NCBI RefSeq assembly: GCF_017873815.1
Contig: NZ_JAGGKQ010000005.1
Coordinates: forward strand, 62,001 to 126,000
Source of the DNA: Halorubrum alkaliphilum
GTDB lineage: Archaea > Halobacteriota > Halobacteria > Halobacteriales > Haloferacaceae
Length of the DNA stretch: 64,000 nucleotides
Reading direction: 5' to 3'
In this document: piece after piece, positions 33,020 to 40,602 of the stretch
Layout of the letters: each line of letters starts with the position of its first letter
Numbering within the stretch: the stretch's first letter is position 1
Made by a program: the position numbers and the translations under genes
The notes under the pieces: generated by a model
The model's database searches: none
The model's input: the letters and a program-made list of their open reading frames with translations, nothing else
What the model was told of the DNA's origin: nothing

Positions 33020-34269
33020 TACAGTTCCTCCAGACCCGATTCACCGGGGTTGTCCGGCTTGCCGGGGTTGTCCGGCTTATCGGGCTTATCCGGCTTACCG
33101 GGGTTGTCCGGTTTGTCAGGGCCGTCCGGCTTGCCGGGTTTGTCCGGCTCGTCAGGGTCCGGATCACGTGGGTCGTCTTCGATCCCGTCAGCCGGATCAC
33201 AGAGCTGCTCCCCGTCGACGGTCGTACCGCTCACGAGCTCGAAGTTCCTGAAGACCATGCCGGGCACAAGCGGCTTCGAGCAACTGGTGTGGATCTTCAC
33301 CCCGTCCGGCTTATCCGAGTTGCCCGAGCTACCCGGATCGGATCCGTCGTCGACGTAGAGGTTCGGACCGATCCAGTTCCCGTCGGTATCGGCCACGTCG
33401 ATCGGGCCTGCGTCGACCGTGAACGTCTGGTCCGGATCGACGGTGTCGTCGAACACGACCGTTCCTCCGTTTCCGACGCCGCCAGCACCACCACCTGTTG
33501 CCGCTGCGACGATCGTTGCGGTCTCTCGTCCGAGGTATTCGAACGTGAGCGAGCCGATCTTCGTCCCGTTCTCGTCCTCACAGAGCACGCAGTCGGGCTT
33601 CTCGGGCTTATCACAGACGCGCCCGGCAAAGGGGTTCGAGTGCTCCGCTGCCGCCTCGGAGACGTGACGACACTGTTCGGTGTAGAGCCGGAGCGTAAGC
33701 GACGCCGAAGTGTTTGCGAACGAGTCGTCGACGTCATCGGGGAGTCGCCATGCGATCTCGAGGTCGATGGACTCGTTCGGTTCGAGACAGCCGTCATCGA
33801 TCCGCTCGCCGGCGACGAGATGTCGTAGTGCGACCGCTAGCGTCCGCCATCCGACCGTAACGGACTCGCCGTTCGCCCGTACGTTCACTTCCAGTGCGTC
33901 CGCAAGGCGATCTCCGGGAGCGGGACACTCGGCGGCGAGCCAGAGTCGCGCGGGGTTGTCTACCACTTCGATCTCGTACTGTTCCGTCCGTGAATCGCCA
34001 CGGTCGATCTCAGCGACACTGAAGCTGAGAGTACCGCTCGGCGCGGGTTCGCCGTCGATCAGAAACGTCACCTCGCCGGCTCCGACTTCGTTGTCCGTAA
34101 GCGACGCCCCGGCGGTGAAGTACGCGGCGGTCCCGGCACCGCTTCCCGCGCCAATCGCGCCGATGCCGCCGAGCCCCGCAAGCAGTCGACGACGACTCAA
34201 CCCGAATGCCGAACCACGGCCTTTTCCGGAGCCGCGGTCGCGGGAGTCTCGGCGTCGATCCGCGGTCAT
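33019..34269 (-). CDS. Secreted TasA-like protein with Pro/Lys/Asp repeat tail
   Basis: The 416-residue protein is read from MTADRRRDSRD, overlapping the previous stop as ATGA. It has a Tat-like twin arginine (LSRRRLLAGLGGIGAIGAG), then AAYFTAGASLTDNEVGAGEVTF, which matches the SipW-cognate region with FSDE changed to FTAG. The beta-rich body shares family blocks with its neighbours (VVDNPARLWLAAECP, NESIDLEIAWRLPDD, LRLYTEQCRHV). A second module has CXXC-type cysteines (KPDCVLCEDENG). The last 60 residues are PGKPD/PDKPDNPGKPD repeats, likely an extended stalk or matrix-binding tail. Confidence 0.78.
   Translation of the reverse strand: MTADRRRDSRDRGSGKGRGSAFGLSRRRLLAGLGGIGAIGAGSGAGTAAYFTAGASLTDNEVGAGEVTFLIDGEPAPSGTLSFSVAEIDRGDSRTEQYEIEVVDNPARLWLAAECPAPGDRLADALEVNVRANGESVTVGWRTLAVALRHLVAGERIDDGCLEPNESIDLEIAWRLPDDVDDSFANTSASLTLRLYTEQCRHVSEAAAEHSNPFAGRVCDKPEKPDCVLCEDENGTKIGSLTFEYLGRETATIVAAATGGGAGGVGNGGTVVFDDTVDPDQTFTVDAGPIDVADTDGNWIGPNLYVDDGSDPGSSGNSDKPDGVKIHTSCSKPLVPGMVFRNFELVSGTTVDGEQLCDPADGIEDDPRDPDPDEPDKPGKPDGPDKPDNPGKPDKPDKPDNPGKPDNPGESGLEEL
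33040..33150 (-). repeat. Degenerate repeats encoding PDKPDNPGKPD
   Basis: On the plus strand the stretch is a series of 9- and 18-nt variants built on ttgtccggcttgccgggg and tatccggctt. It encodes alternating Pro-Asp-Lys/Asn and Pro-Gly-Lys. The copies are diverged, unlike the 24-bp repeats nearby. Confidence 0.8.
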
Positions 34270-35018
34270 GACGATCCCTCCATACTGAACGGACTCTCTG
34301 TCCCGGCACCGCACGGATCGACCCCGAACGTCACGTCGAAGTCGACGGAACCACCACTGCCAGCGTTTCCTCTACCGGTCGGGAACCTCCAGTAGAGCAC
34401 TAGGCAGCGCTGTGCGTCCGGCGTAAGACAACCGTTGTCGAACAATCCTGGGTCGATAAGAACCCCCTCAGCGAGGTCGTCGTCGACGAGGTCGGCGAAG
34501 CTTCCCTCGTAGATCGGCGTACCGAATCCCGAGAAGTCGCCATCCGCACCCTCACAACCCCCCAATCCGAGGAGACCGTCGTCATATCGGAGGTCCACGT
34601 GGAGTCGGTCGGCGAGGTCCCGGCTCGCCGCGTCGGTGCCGATCGTGGGAACTAGGCGCAGCCACGCGCGGAGGCCCTCCTCGATGTCGTCCTCCACTCG
34701 TAGTCCAACGCTCGCGGCTCCTTCGTCGCCGGGGAGCACGTCGTCGAGGTCGATCAGACGGACGTCGGCGACTCCGTCGGCGAAGTCCTCCTCGTCCGTC
34801 GGGCCGTCGACGATCACGTCCGCGGATCTGAAGCCGTTGTACGTCGTCTGCCAGCCGACGAGCAGTCGCCGCCCGTCTCTCTCGGCGTAGGTGTAGTTCG
34901 TGTAGTCGCCCCAGCTGCCCGTGGAACGGCCGCGGATCAGCCCCACGGTCGCGAAGCCGACGGCTCCGACGCCCGCGAGTGCTTGCCTACGTGTCACCTC
35001 GTTGTTTCGGTTACTCAT
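34266..35018 (-). CDS. Secreted protein of the SipW cluster, Tat signal
   Basis: The 250-residue protein starts MSNRNNEVTRRQALAGVGAVGFATVGLI, a twin-arginine signal. The FSDE block of its neighbours is absent: after the hydrophobic stretch it reads IRGRSTGSWGDYTNYTYAERDGRRL. The body keeps the shared pattern: LIDLDDVLPGDEGAASVGLRVED, a loop with GCEGADGDFSG and GLFDNGCLTPDAQRCLVLYWRFPT. It may be a divergent fibre minor subunit using Tat and a different cleavage. It overlaps the next gene by 4 nt. Confidence 0.68.
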   Translation of the reverse strand: MSNRNNEVTRRQALAGVGAVGFATVGLIRGRSTGSWGDYTNYTYAERDGRRLLVGWQTTYNGFRSADVIVDGPTDEEDFADGVADVRLIDLDDVLPGDEGAASVGLRVEDDIEEGLRAWLRLVPTIGTDAASRDLADRLHVDLRYDDGLLGLGGCEGADGDFSGFGTPIYEGSFADLVDDDLAEGVLIDPGLFDNGCLTPDAQRCLVLYWRFPTGRGNAGSGGSVDFDVTFGVDPCGAGTESPFSMEGSS

Positions 35019-35362
35019 TCGTGTGTCTGGTCGGCTCCGGACGGCCGTTCGTCGAAAGTCCTCACGTCACCGCAGTACGTATGTATGCGCCGCCTACCCG
35101 AGCGGTCCGACGACCGAACCGGTCGGAAACCCCGTCTTACCAGTCCCTACTGGGTCGAAGCTCGGGGCCTGTCGGGACCTCCGTGGAGCGGTCCCTGGGC
35201 GGGTTGTTCAAACGGGTTCGTTTCGTCCGTCACCGTCGGATATTGCTTCTGAACTGTTCTTCATCGGCGAACGCCCGCTGGCGGAGTCGAACCGCCGCCA
35301 ACGACCGACCCCATGAGGGTTCGAGCGGGACGCGAACAGCGGAACTGTTCGAAGTCAGCCGT
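35019..35362 (-). other. 344-nt intergenic region in the secretion cluster
   Basis: The gap lies between the vWA-protein stop and the start of the Tat-signal protein, both on the minus strand. It contains the tRNA-like hairpin at 35274-35329, a CAGTAC hexamer at 35073-35078 and an AT-richer patch (acgtatgtatgc, about 35077-35088) close to the downstream start. The downstream gene probably has its own promoter or a processed 5' end here. Confidence 0.5.
35274..35329 (-). other. tRNA-like element: acceptor-type stem plus T-arm
   Basis: On the minus strand CCCGCT (35329-35324) pairs with AGCGGG (35279-35274). Inside it a 5-bp stem GGCGG/CCGCC encloses the loop TTCGACT, as in a tRNA T-arm placed directly before the 3' acceptor strand. 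A further ACCC/GGGT hairpin (35320-35308) occupies the position of another arm. No D-arm or normal anticodon arm can be drawn, so this is not a functional tRNA gene. Confidence 0.55.
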
Positions 35363-37090
35363 CTAGGCTGGCTGCTGCGGCTCCTCGAACGGGTTGTGCG
35401 AGCCCTCGTTGTGGCGGCACTGCTCGGCGTAGAAGTCCAGGTTGAAGACGATCGAATCTCCCTGAATCTCGTTGCCAACCTCGAACGGAAGGTGCCATTC
35501 CAACGCGATACAACGCGTGTCGGAGTTGGGGTAGCACTGTCGCCCGTCGCGGTTCCGGTCCGAATCAAGCGGGTAGCCGCCCGCGATGCCGTCGACCTCG
35601 TAGTCGTCGACGAAGCCGTCGTCGGTGATGTCCGCCCCCTCCGTGAGTAGATCGTACAGCGAGCCCTGGAAGATCGCCTGTTCACCGCCCGCGGTGAAGC
35701 CGATTTCCTCGGCGACGCTCGTGACCGGGTCCGTGTTTGGGTCGGCCGGGCCGTTGATCGCCTGGTCGATGTCCGGATCGGGGACGAGCATGAACTTGTG
35801 GTTGCCCGGGAGCGTGCTGATCTGCTCAAGGGTATTGATATCGTCCCCGAGAACACCGAAGCCGATGACGAGGTACCGATCGACTTCACCGCCGTTCTGT
35901 CGGAGGTTGGCGCTCGCCGGGGCGAGGAAGTCACCTGGGTCGACGTTGATCCCGTTCGTCACGAGGACCATGATCCGGTCTTCGTCTTCCGGGCAGTTGC
36001 TCAGTGCGTCCGCACCGGCTTCGATCGCTAACGGCAGATCGGTCCCCCCGTCAAGTGACTGGTAGTTGATCGTCTGGAGACCAGTGGAGTCGTCGTAGCT
36101 CCCGCCATCATTGCCGATGATGTCGTCAACATCGCTGGTCGGAAGGAGCACAGTATCCGTCTCCGTCGTCCAGTTAGTCAGCCCGACGCTGAACGGGCTG
36201 GTGTCGCCGTCGGAAGACTCCGCACCGTCTTTGGTGTCGAGCCGTCCGACGTACTCCTCAAGTGCCTCGATCAGGAGTTCGTCTTTGAGCTCATCGGTCG
36301 AACCGGGCGCTTGACTCCCCATCGAATCCGTGTTGTCGACGACGAGCTGGATACAGGCACCAGCGCCCTCGTCGAAGAAGTTGTCACAGTCGTCGTCGTA
36401 CCAGAGCGTGGCGTCGATCTCCTTGGCGAACTGCATCTCGGCGTCGGCCGCGTCGATGAGCTCCTGGTCGGACAGATCGTCTCCGTATATTTCCTGAAGT
36501 GCCTCGCGCTTGGGGTCGTTCAGCCCGCCGACGGTGTGCTGGTAGTTGCTCGCGTTCACCCAGAGATACGCCGGGTTGTCGAAGACGTGTTTGCTGATCG
36601 TGATCTCGCCTTTGTCACCGGGTTTCACGTCGTCGAGGTCGATCACGGGGCCGACGAACTCGTGGTTGCCCGTGCCGTCGGTCTCCGTGCCGTCGAAGCT
36701 CGCGAACTGGCCGCGGTAGCCGGCCTCGATCTCCTCGTCGCTCGCGTCCACCGGGAGGCCGACAAGCGTCGGGTCATCCTGTAGCTGGAACCGCGTGTAT
36801 ATCGGGTCTTGGAGGTTGTCGCCGTCCAGATCCGGGTAGGCGTTGATCGGCTCCCACGTGGTGTGGTCGTCCGGCTCCTGTCCGTCAATTCCGGTGTAGT
36901 AGCTCTGCTGCCAGTCCATCCGTAGTTCGACCGCCCCGGCGGTGATCGTGTTGTCCGTGAAGCTCTCCTCGTCGCTGAAGAACGCAGTGGTGCCGAGGCC
37001 CGCGCCGGCGCTCGCGACGCCGATAGCCCCGAGACCGCCGAGCAGTTTTCGGCGGGAGAGGTCGAAGTTGTTGGTGTTGTCGTCTGTCAT
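35363..37090 (-). CDS. Secreted TasA-like protein with nested vWA domain
   Basis: The 575-residue protein has a twin-arginine start (LSRRKLLGGLGAIGVASAGAG), the SipW-cognate block LGTTAFFSDEESFTDNTITAGAVEL and a beta-rich family body. Between FAKEIDATLWYDDDCDNFFD and the closing CIALEWHLPFEVGNEIQGDS lies a von Willebrand A domain (about residues 245-460). Its metal site is DNTDSMGS, a DxTxS variant of MIDAS, and it also carries VLVTNGINVDPGDF. The C-terminus YAEQCRHNEGSHNPF is shared with its neighbours. It likely forms an adhesive or tip subunit of a surface fibre. Confidence 0.82.
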   Translation of the reverse strand: MTDDNTNNFDLSRRKLLGGLGAIGVASAGAGLGTTAFFSDEESFTDNTITAGAVELRMDWQQSYYTGIDGQEPDDHTTWEPINAYPDLDGDNLQDPIYTRFQLQDDPTLVGLPVDASDEEIEAGYRGQFASFDGTETDGTGNHEFVGPVIDLDDVKPGDKGEITISKHVFDNPAYLWVNASNYQHTVGGLNDPKREALQEIYGDDLSDQELIDAADAEMQFAKEIDATLWYDDDCDNFFDEGAGACIQLVVDNTDSMGSQAPGSTDELKDELLIEALEEYVGRLDTKDGAESSDGDTSPFSVGLTNWTTETDTVLLPTSDVDDIIGNDGGSYDDSTGLQTINYQSLDGGTDLPLAIEAGADALSNCPEDEDRIMVLVTNGINVDPGDFLAPASANLRQNGGEVDRYLVIGFGVLGDDINTLEQISTLPGNHKFMLVPDPDIDQAINGPADPNTDPVTSVAEEIGFTAGGEQAIFQGSLYDLLTEGADITDDGFVDDYEVDGIAGGYPLDSDRNRDGRQCYPNSDTRCIALEWHLPFEVGNEIQGDSIVFNLDFYAEQCRHNEGSHNPFEEPQQPA

Positions 37091-37139
37091 TGGTGTATGA
37101 TTGGTCGAAAGTTGTTCGTCTACGTGTCAGCCGATCCGA

Positions 37140-38108
37140 TCACTCGGGGGTGATGTCGTCCACCAGCTCGTCATCGTTGTCGTCGTGGTCGTCGTCATCA
37201 TCGTGATCGTCGTTCTCGTCATCTCCGTTCTCGTCCTCCACGTCGTTCTCGAACGGCGTGTCGTTGTGGCGGCACTGCTCTGCGGCGAAGTGAACGTCAC
37301 CACTGAACGAGGCACCCTGTACGAGGTTGCCGGGCGACATCGACGCATCGACCGCGAACGTGGTCCCGTCGACTTCGACATCCTCGCCGACGTCCGCATG
37401 CGAGGGGAGGTACAGGTAGACGCACACCTCGACGGTGTCCTCGGCAAGTTCGGCGTCCTCGACGTCGGATTCACACGGCAGGTGGCAGTACTCGACGACC
37501 TCGACTTGTTCCTCGGTCTCGGGATCGGTCTCAGTCGTCGCGAGCGCGTGAACGAGACCGCCCTCGTCCCACTCGTCGATGAGGCCACCGAGAGTGCCCT
37601 GGAACACGATCTCTTCGCTGTCGCCGGCCTGCTGGTCGTCGATGGTGACGACCGCGAGCATGTACTCGCTGAGCAGGCCGGAGGCGTCGGTGTGGGTGAC
37701 GCCGTTGTCGTTTCCGGTCGATTCATCGCCGTCGAGCGTGATCTGGACGTAGCCGGGGTTGTGTTTCACACAGATGTCCCAGCAGTACTTGTAGGAGTCG
37801 CCGGGCTTCGCGTCCTCGATGTCGAGGAACCCGTCGAGGACTTCGACCGTTTCGTCCTCCGCTTGGGCGGCCGCCAGCATCTCGTCGAACCTCCCCTCGT
37901 CCGGGCCGATCCCGTCTTGGTCGACCATGTGCGTCGACTGGGTGACGTGTAGCTCGAACTGCCCGGCCGTGATCGTGTTGTCCTGGAACGACTCCTCGTC
38001 GCTGAAGAACGCCGTCGTTCCGAGTCCCGCACCCGCGGAGGCAACGCCGACTGCCCCGAGTCCGACCAGCACTTTACGCCGCGAGAGTCCGATGTTTGTG
38101 TCTTCCAT
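37140..38108 (-). CDS. Secreted TasA-like protein, Asp/His-rich tail
   Basis: The 322-residue protein starts with a twin-arginine signal (GLSRRKVLVGLGAVGVASAGAG) and the SipW-cognate block LGTTAFFSDEESFQDNTITAGQFEL. The body contains LDIEDAKPGDSYKYCWDICVKHNPGYV and ends with the shared HFAAEQCRHNDTPFEND. The last 35 residues are nearly all Asp, Glu, His and Asn, possibly a calcium- or metal-binding tail. The next gene starts 49 nt away, so co-transcription is likely. Confidence 0.8.
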   Translation of the reverse strand: MEDTNIGLSRRKVLVGLGAVGVASAGAGLGTTAFFSDEESFQDNTITAGQFELHVTQSTHMVDQDGIGPDEGRFDEMLAAAQAEDETVEVLDGFLDIEDAKPGDSYKYCWDICVKHNPGYVQITLDGDESTGNDNGVTHTDASGLLSEYMLAVVTIDDQQAGDSEEIVFQGTLGGLIDEWDEGGLVHALATTETDPETEEQVEVVEYCHLPCESDVEDAELAEDTVEVCVYLYLPSHADVGEDVEVDGTTFAVDASMSPGNLVQGASFSGDVHFAAEQCRHNDTPFENDVEDENGDDENDDHDDDDDHDDNDDELVDDITPE

Positions 38109-38132
38109 TGTGTATCATCCCCTGTGGGGAAC

Positions 38133-38172
38133 TCCCACCGACGGAGTCGAACCGTCGGACGCCACTGTGGGA
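38133..38172 (-). other. tRNA-like minihelix between two secreted-protein genes
   Basis: On the minus strand TCCCAC (38172-38167) pairs with GTGGGA (38138-38133). Directly nested is GACGG-TTCGACT-CCGTC, extendable to 7 bp, with the classic T-loop sequence. This is the coaxial acceptor/T-arm shape of a tRNA minihelix. It lies 25 nt before the next gene's start. A second hairpin, GAGTTCGG with CCGAACTC, lies just upstream after the previous stop and may be a terminator. Confidence 0.55.
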
Positions 38173-38217
38173 AGGTGAGTTCGGCGATGACGCGCCACCG
38201 AACTCGGTCAGGCGAGG

Positions 38218-39591
38218 CTACTGGAGCGTCGCGCTCTGCCCGCTCTGGCTACTGGTGAAGTTGTCATTGGCGTTGTAGGGGCCGCCAACGGGGATACCGA
38301 CGGACGGCGCTTCACCACCGGCACTCGCGCCAAAGCCGAAGACGTAGTCGTTGCCGCCGGTTTCGAGGTCGGATCGCGGGACGGCGATGACCGCCTGAGA
38401 ACCGAATTTAACGGCAGTGATCGTCGACGGAACCGGCGACCACGGTCCAACGTCCTTCTCCCAGTTGGGTGTGCCGTCCACCTCGGAGTAGAGGAAGTCA
38501 TCCCCGCCCTCTGCGTTCCAGGCGACCTGGTAGTCGTAGTTGCCGCTGTCGTCGAGGTCGAACGGCATCGAGAAGTTGGCGGCCGCGAAGTTCGGGTCGG
38601 CGAGGCTGTACTGACTCCCGGCGGGTTCGTCGAAGGTGATCCCGTAGAGGACCTGCTCGTCGCCGTAGGAGACGTCTACGCGGGCGATGCCGTCCGGAAT
38701 GGGCTGGCTGATGCCGTCGCGGTTGACGTAGTCCGCCGCGTACGACTCGTCCGCACACGGGTTGTTCGTCCCGTCGTTGTGGCGCTCCTGTTCCGCGTAG
38801 AACTCGAAGTTGAAATCGACGGAGTCTGACTGGATCTCGTTGCCGACCGTCGTGGGAACCTCCCACTCGAAGCAGACGCACGTCTCGTGAACGTTCGGTT
38901 CACCGTCAACGAACGGCTCTTCGACGCCGTCGAAAGCGGGGCGGTTCGCCACGGGCTGGTCCGGGTTGCCGTCGCCGTAGAGTGAAACGCCGGTCTGGAG
39001 CGCTGCCATTACCTCAGCGAGCGAGCCGGAGATGATCTCCGCGCCGGTGTTTCCGTCCTCGTCGCAGTACGACACGGTGATCTCCATCGCGTCCGCGAGC
39101 TGGCCGTCCTCCGGAATCTCGCCGAACAGCTCATCGAGGGCGGCCTCCTCGGGGTCGTTCGTTCCGTTCTGGTCGTTCGCGGTCAACTCCCCGCACATCC
39201 ACATGTACGCGGGGTTGTCGACGATGGAGAAACAGAACTCCCCCTCGCCGGAGTCGCCGGGCTTCAGGTCCTCTACGTGGATGCTGAGCGGTTCGCCGGG
39301 GACGACTCCGCTGGTATCCTCACCGTTCACACCGGCCAAACCGCCGTTGATGAACGTACCTGCGGGAGTGGAATACTGTGCGAACGAGCCCTGGTCCTCC
39401 GAGTAGTCGACGTGAACGAACAGATCGAGCTCGCCCGCCGTGAGAGTGTTCTCCTCGAAGCTTTCCTCGTCACTGAAATACGCCGTCGTTCCGAGTCCCG
39501 CACCCGCGGAGGCCACGCCCACGATGCCGAGTCCGCCGAGCATCTGTCGCCGCGAGAGTCCGAAGTCCGAAGTGGTGTCGTCGTTAGTCAT
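38218..39591 (-). CDS. Secreted TasA-like protein, first gene of the cluster
   Basis: The 457-residue protein begins with a twin-arginine signal (GLSRRQMLGGLGIVGVASAGAG) and the SipW-cognate block LGTTAYFSDEESFEENTLTAGELDL. The N-terminal fibre-like domain runs to FNFEFYAEQERHNDGTNNPCAD (about residue 280). An extra C-terminal beta domain of about 175 residues follows (IARVDVSYGDEQVLYGITF and on), without a recognised name. It is the most upstream member, behind a 390-nt divergent promoter region, and is a good candidate for the main fibre subunit. Confidence 0.8.
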   Translation of the reverse strand: MTNDDTTSDFGLSRRQMLGGLGIVGVASAGAGLGTTAYFSDEESFEENTLTAGELDLFVHVDYSEDQGSFAQYSTPAGTFINGGLAGVNGEDTSGVVPGEPLSIHVEDLKPGDSGEGEFCFSIVDNPAYMWMCGELTANDQNGTNDPEEAALDELFGEIPEDGQLADAMEITVSYCDEDGNTGAEIISGSLAEVMAALQTGVSLYGDGNPDQPVANRPAFDGVEEPFVDGEPNVHETCVCFEWEVPTTVGNEIQSDSVDFNFEFYAEQERHNDGTNNPCADESYAADYVNRDGISQPIPDGIARVDVSYGDEQVLYGITFDEPAGSQYSLADPNFAAANFSMPFDLDDSGNYDYQVAWNAEGGDDFLYSEVDGTPNWEKDVGPWSPVPSTITAVKFGSQAVIAVPRSDLETGGNDYVFGFGASAGGEAPSVGIPVGGPYNANDNFTSSQSGQSATLQ

Positions 39592-39981
39592 GATGGTCGC
39601 TGGCGGTACTGCCAGTACCCCCTCCTTAGCGGAAGGGGGGATAGTTACGACTCGACACGTCGGATCCTAACGCCGCCATCGACGAGACTAACGACACGTT
39701 CGGACTGAAACGGGTGTTTTCGAGCGATCAGATCCCACGTTCCCGATCCGGATGGGGACCGGTACTGCCCGAGGGGGTGTCGCCTACCGCCGCGGTTCGC
39801 GACCCATACCGCTCGCGTGTGGGTGTGCCTGTCGTGTCGTCCGAGCCACCCTACCGGATCGCGTGGGGAGAGCTACCGGCGACTCAAGCACAGGCGTGGT
39901 ATCATGACACATACCAGTACGCGGTACATAGATATCTCCCCTCCAGTCGTGGCTCCCGGTATCGAGGTGTTATACCGCTCA
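39592..39981. promoter_or_regulatory. Divergent control region of the secretion cluster
   Basis: 390 nt separate the first TasA-like gene from the winged-helix regulator. It holds a near-perfect palindrome GGTACTG-C-CAGTACC (39605-39619), a second GGTACTGCC (39761-39769) and CAGTAC (39915-39920). A C-rich/G-rich inverted repeat lies around 39619-39640 in the leader of the minus-strand gene. A TATA-like gtacatagatatct (about 39924-39937) faces the regulator. Confidence 0.5.
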
Positions 39982-40503
39982 ATGCAGATCCGATCCGAAA
40001 CGCTCCCGGAGACCGTCATCCACGATCTCCTCTCGAACAGCCGCCGAAAGAACGCGCTCCGCGAGCTGCGGACCCGCGGCGGGACGGTCACCGTCCGGGA
40101 GCTCTCAGAGGCGATAGCCGCCGCCGAGACCGGAACGAGTCCGGCACCCGCCTGCGTCCGCGAGAGCGTGTACGCCTCGCTCCACCAGACGCACCTCCCG
40201 CGACTCCACGAGCTGGGCGTCGTCGAATACGACCGGACGCGCAAGGAAGTCCGGACGTGTCGCGGGGCGCGCGACGTGGGACGCTACATGGAAGTCATCT
40301 CCGGCTACGGCGTCACGTGGACGGAGCTGTACCAAGTGCTCGGCGTCGTGACGCTGCTCGTCGTGTTGGCCGCCCAGCTCGACGCTCCCCTTATTAGTGC
40401 GATCGACCCGATACTCTGGACCAGCGGGTCGCTCGCGGTGTTCGCGGCCGTGACGGTCGTCCAACTGTGGCGAGCGTTCCGGATCTCAACGCTCCTTCAG
40501 TGA
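39982..40503 (+). CDS. DUF7344-type winged-helix regulator with two membrane helices
   Basis: The 173-residue protein is read from MQIRSETLPETVIHDLL; an ATG at 39904 would add 26 residues without family features and sits before the TATA element. The N-terminal domain (LLSNSRRKNALRELRTRGGTVTVRELSEAIA, then ESVYASLHQTHLPRLHELGVVEYD) is the haloarchaeal DUF7344-type winged helix. Two hydrophobic helices (about 115-165) anchor it in the membrane. It faces away from the TasA-like cluster and is the natural candidate for its regulator. Confidence 0.75.
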   Translation: MQIRSETLPETVIHDLLSNSRRKNALRELRTRGGTVTVRELSEAIAAAETGTSPAPACVRESVYASLHQTHLPRLHELGVVEYDRTRKEVRTCRGARDVGRYMEVISGYGVTWTELYQVLGVVTLLVVLAAQLDAPLISAIDPILWTSGSLAVFAAVTVVQLWRAFRISTLLQ

Positions 40504-40557
40504 ATTCCGGATCCCGATCGACGACCGGCGTGAGTATCGAACGGCGTCGCTAGCGGG

Positions 40558-40565
40558 TTTTTTTT
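40558..40565 (+). terminator. Eight-T terminator after the DUF7344-type gene
   Basis: A run of eight T follows gcggg 55 nt after the stop, the standard strong archaeal termination signal for the plus-strand transcript. Confidence 0.65.
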
Positions 40566-40602
40566 ATACTCTGACGGCCTCGATACGCCCGATCTGTACT
40601 CG

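Noticed and set aside
35274-35329. Functional tRNA gene on the minus strand
   Set aside because: T-arm and acceptor-type stems are convincing, but no D-arm, no 7-nt anticodon loop with a proper 5-bp stem, and the length between stems is too short.
38133-38172. Functional tRNA gene on the minus strand
   Set aside because: Only about 40 nt; there is no room for D and anticodon arms.
31032-40503. Integrated virus or genomic island carrying the secretion cluster
   Set aside because: tRNA-like fragments hinted at attachment sites, but there is no integrase, no flanking direct repeat of the two elements at the cluster ends, and base composition is not clearly different.
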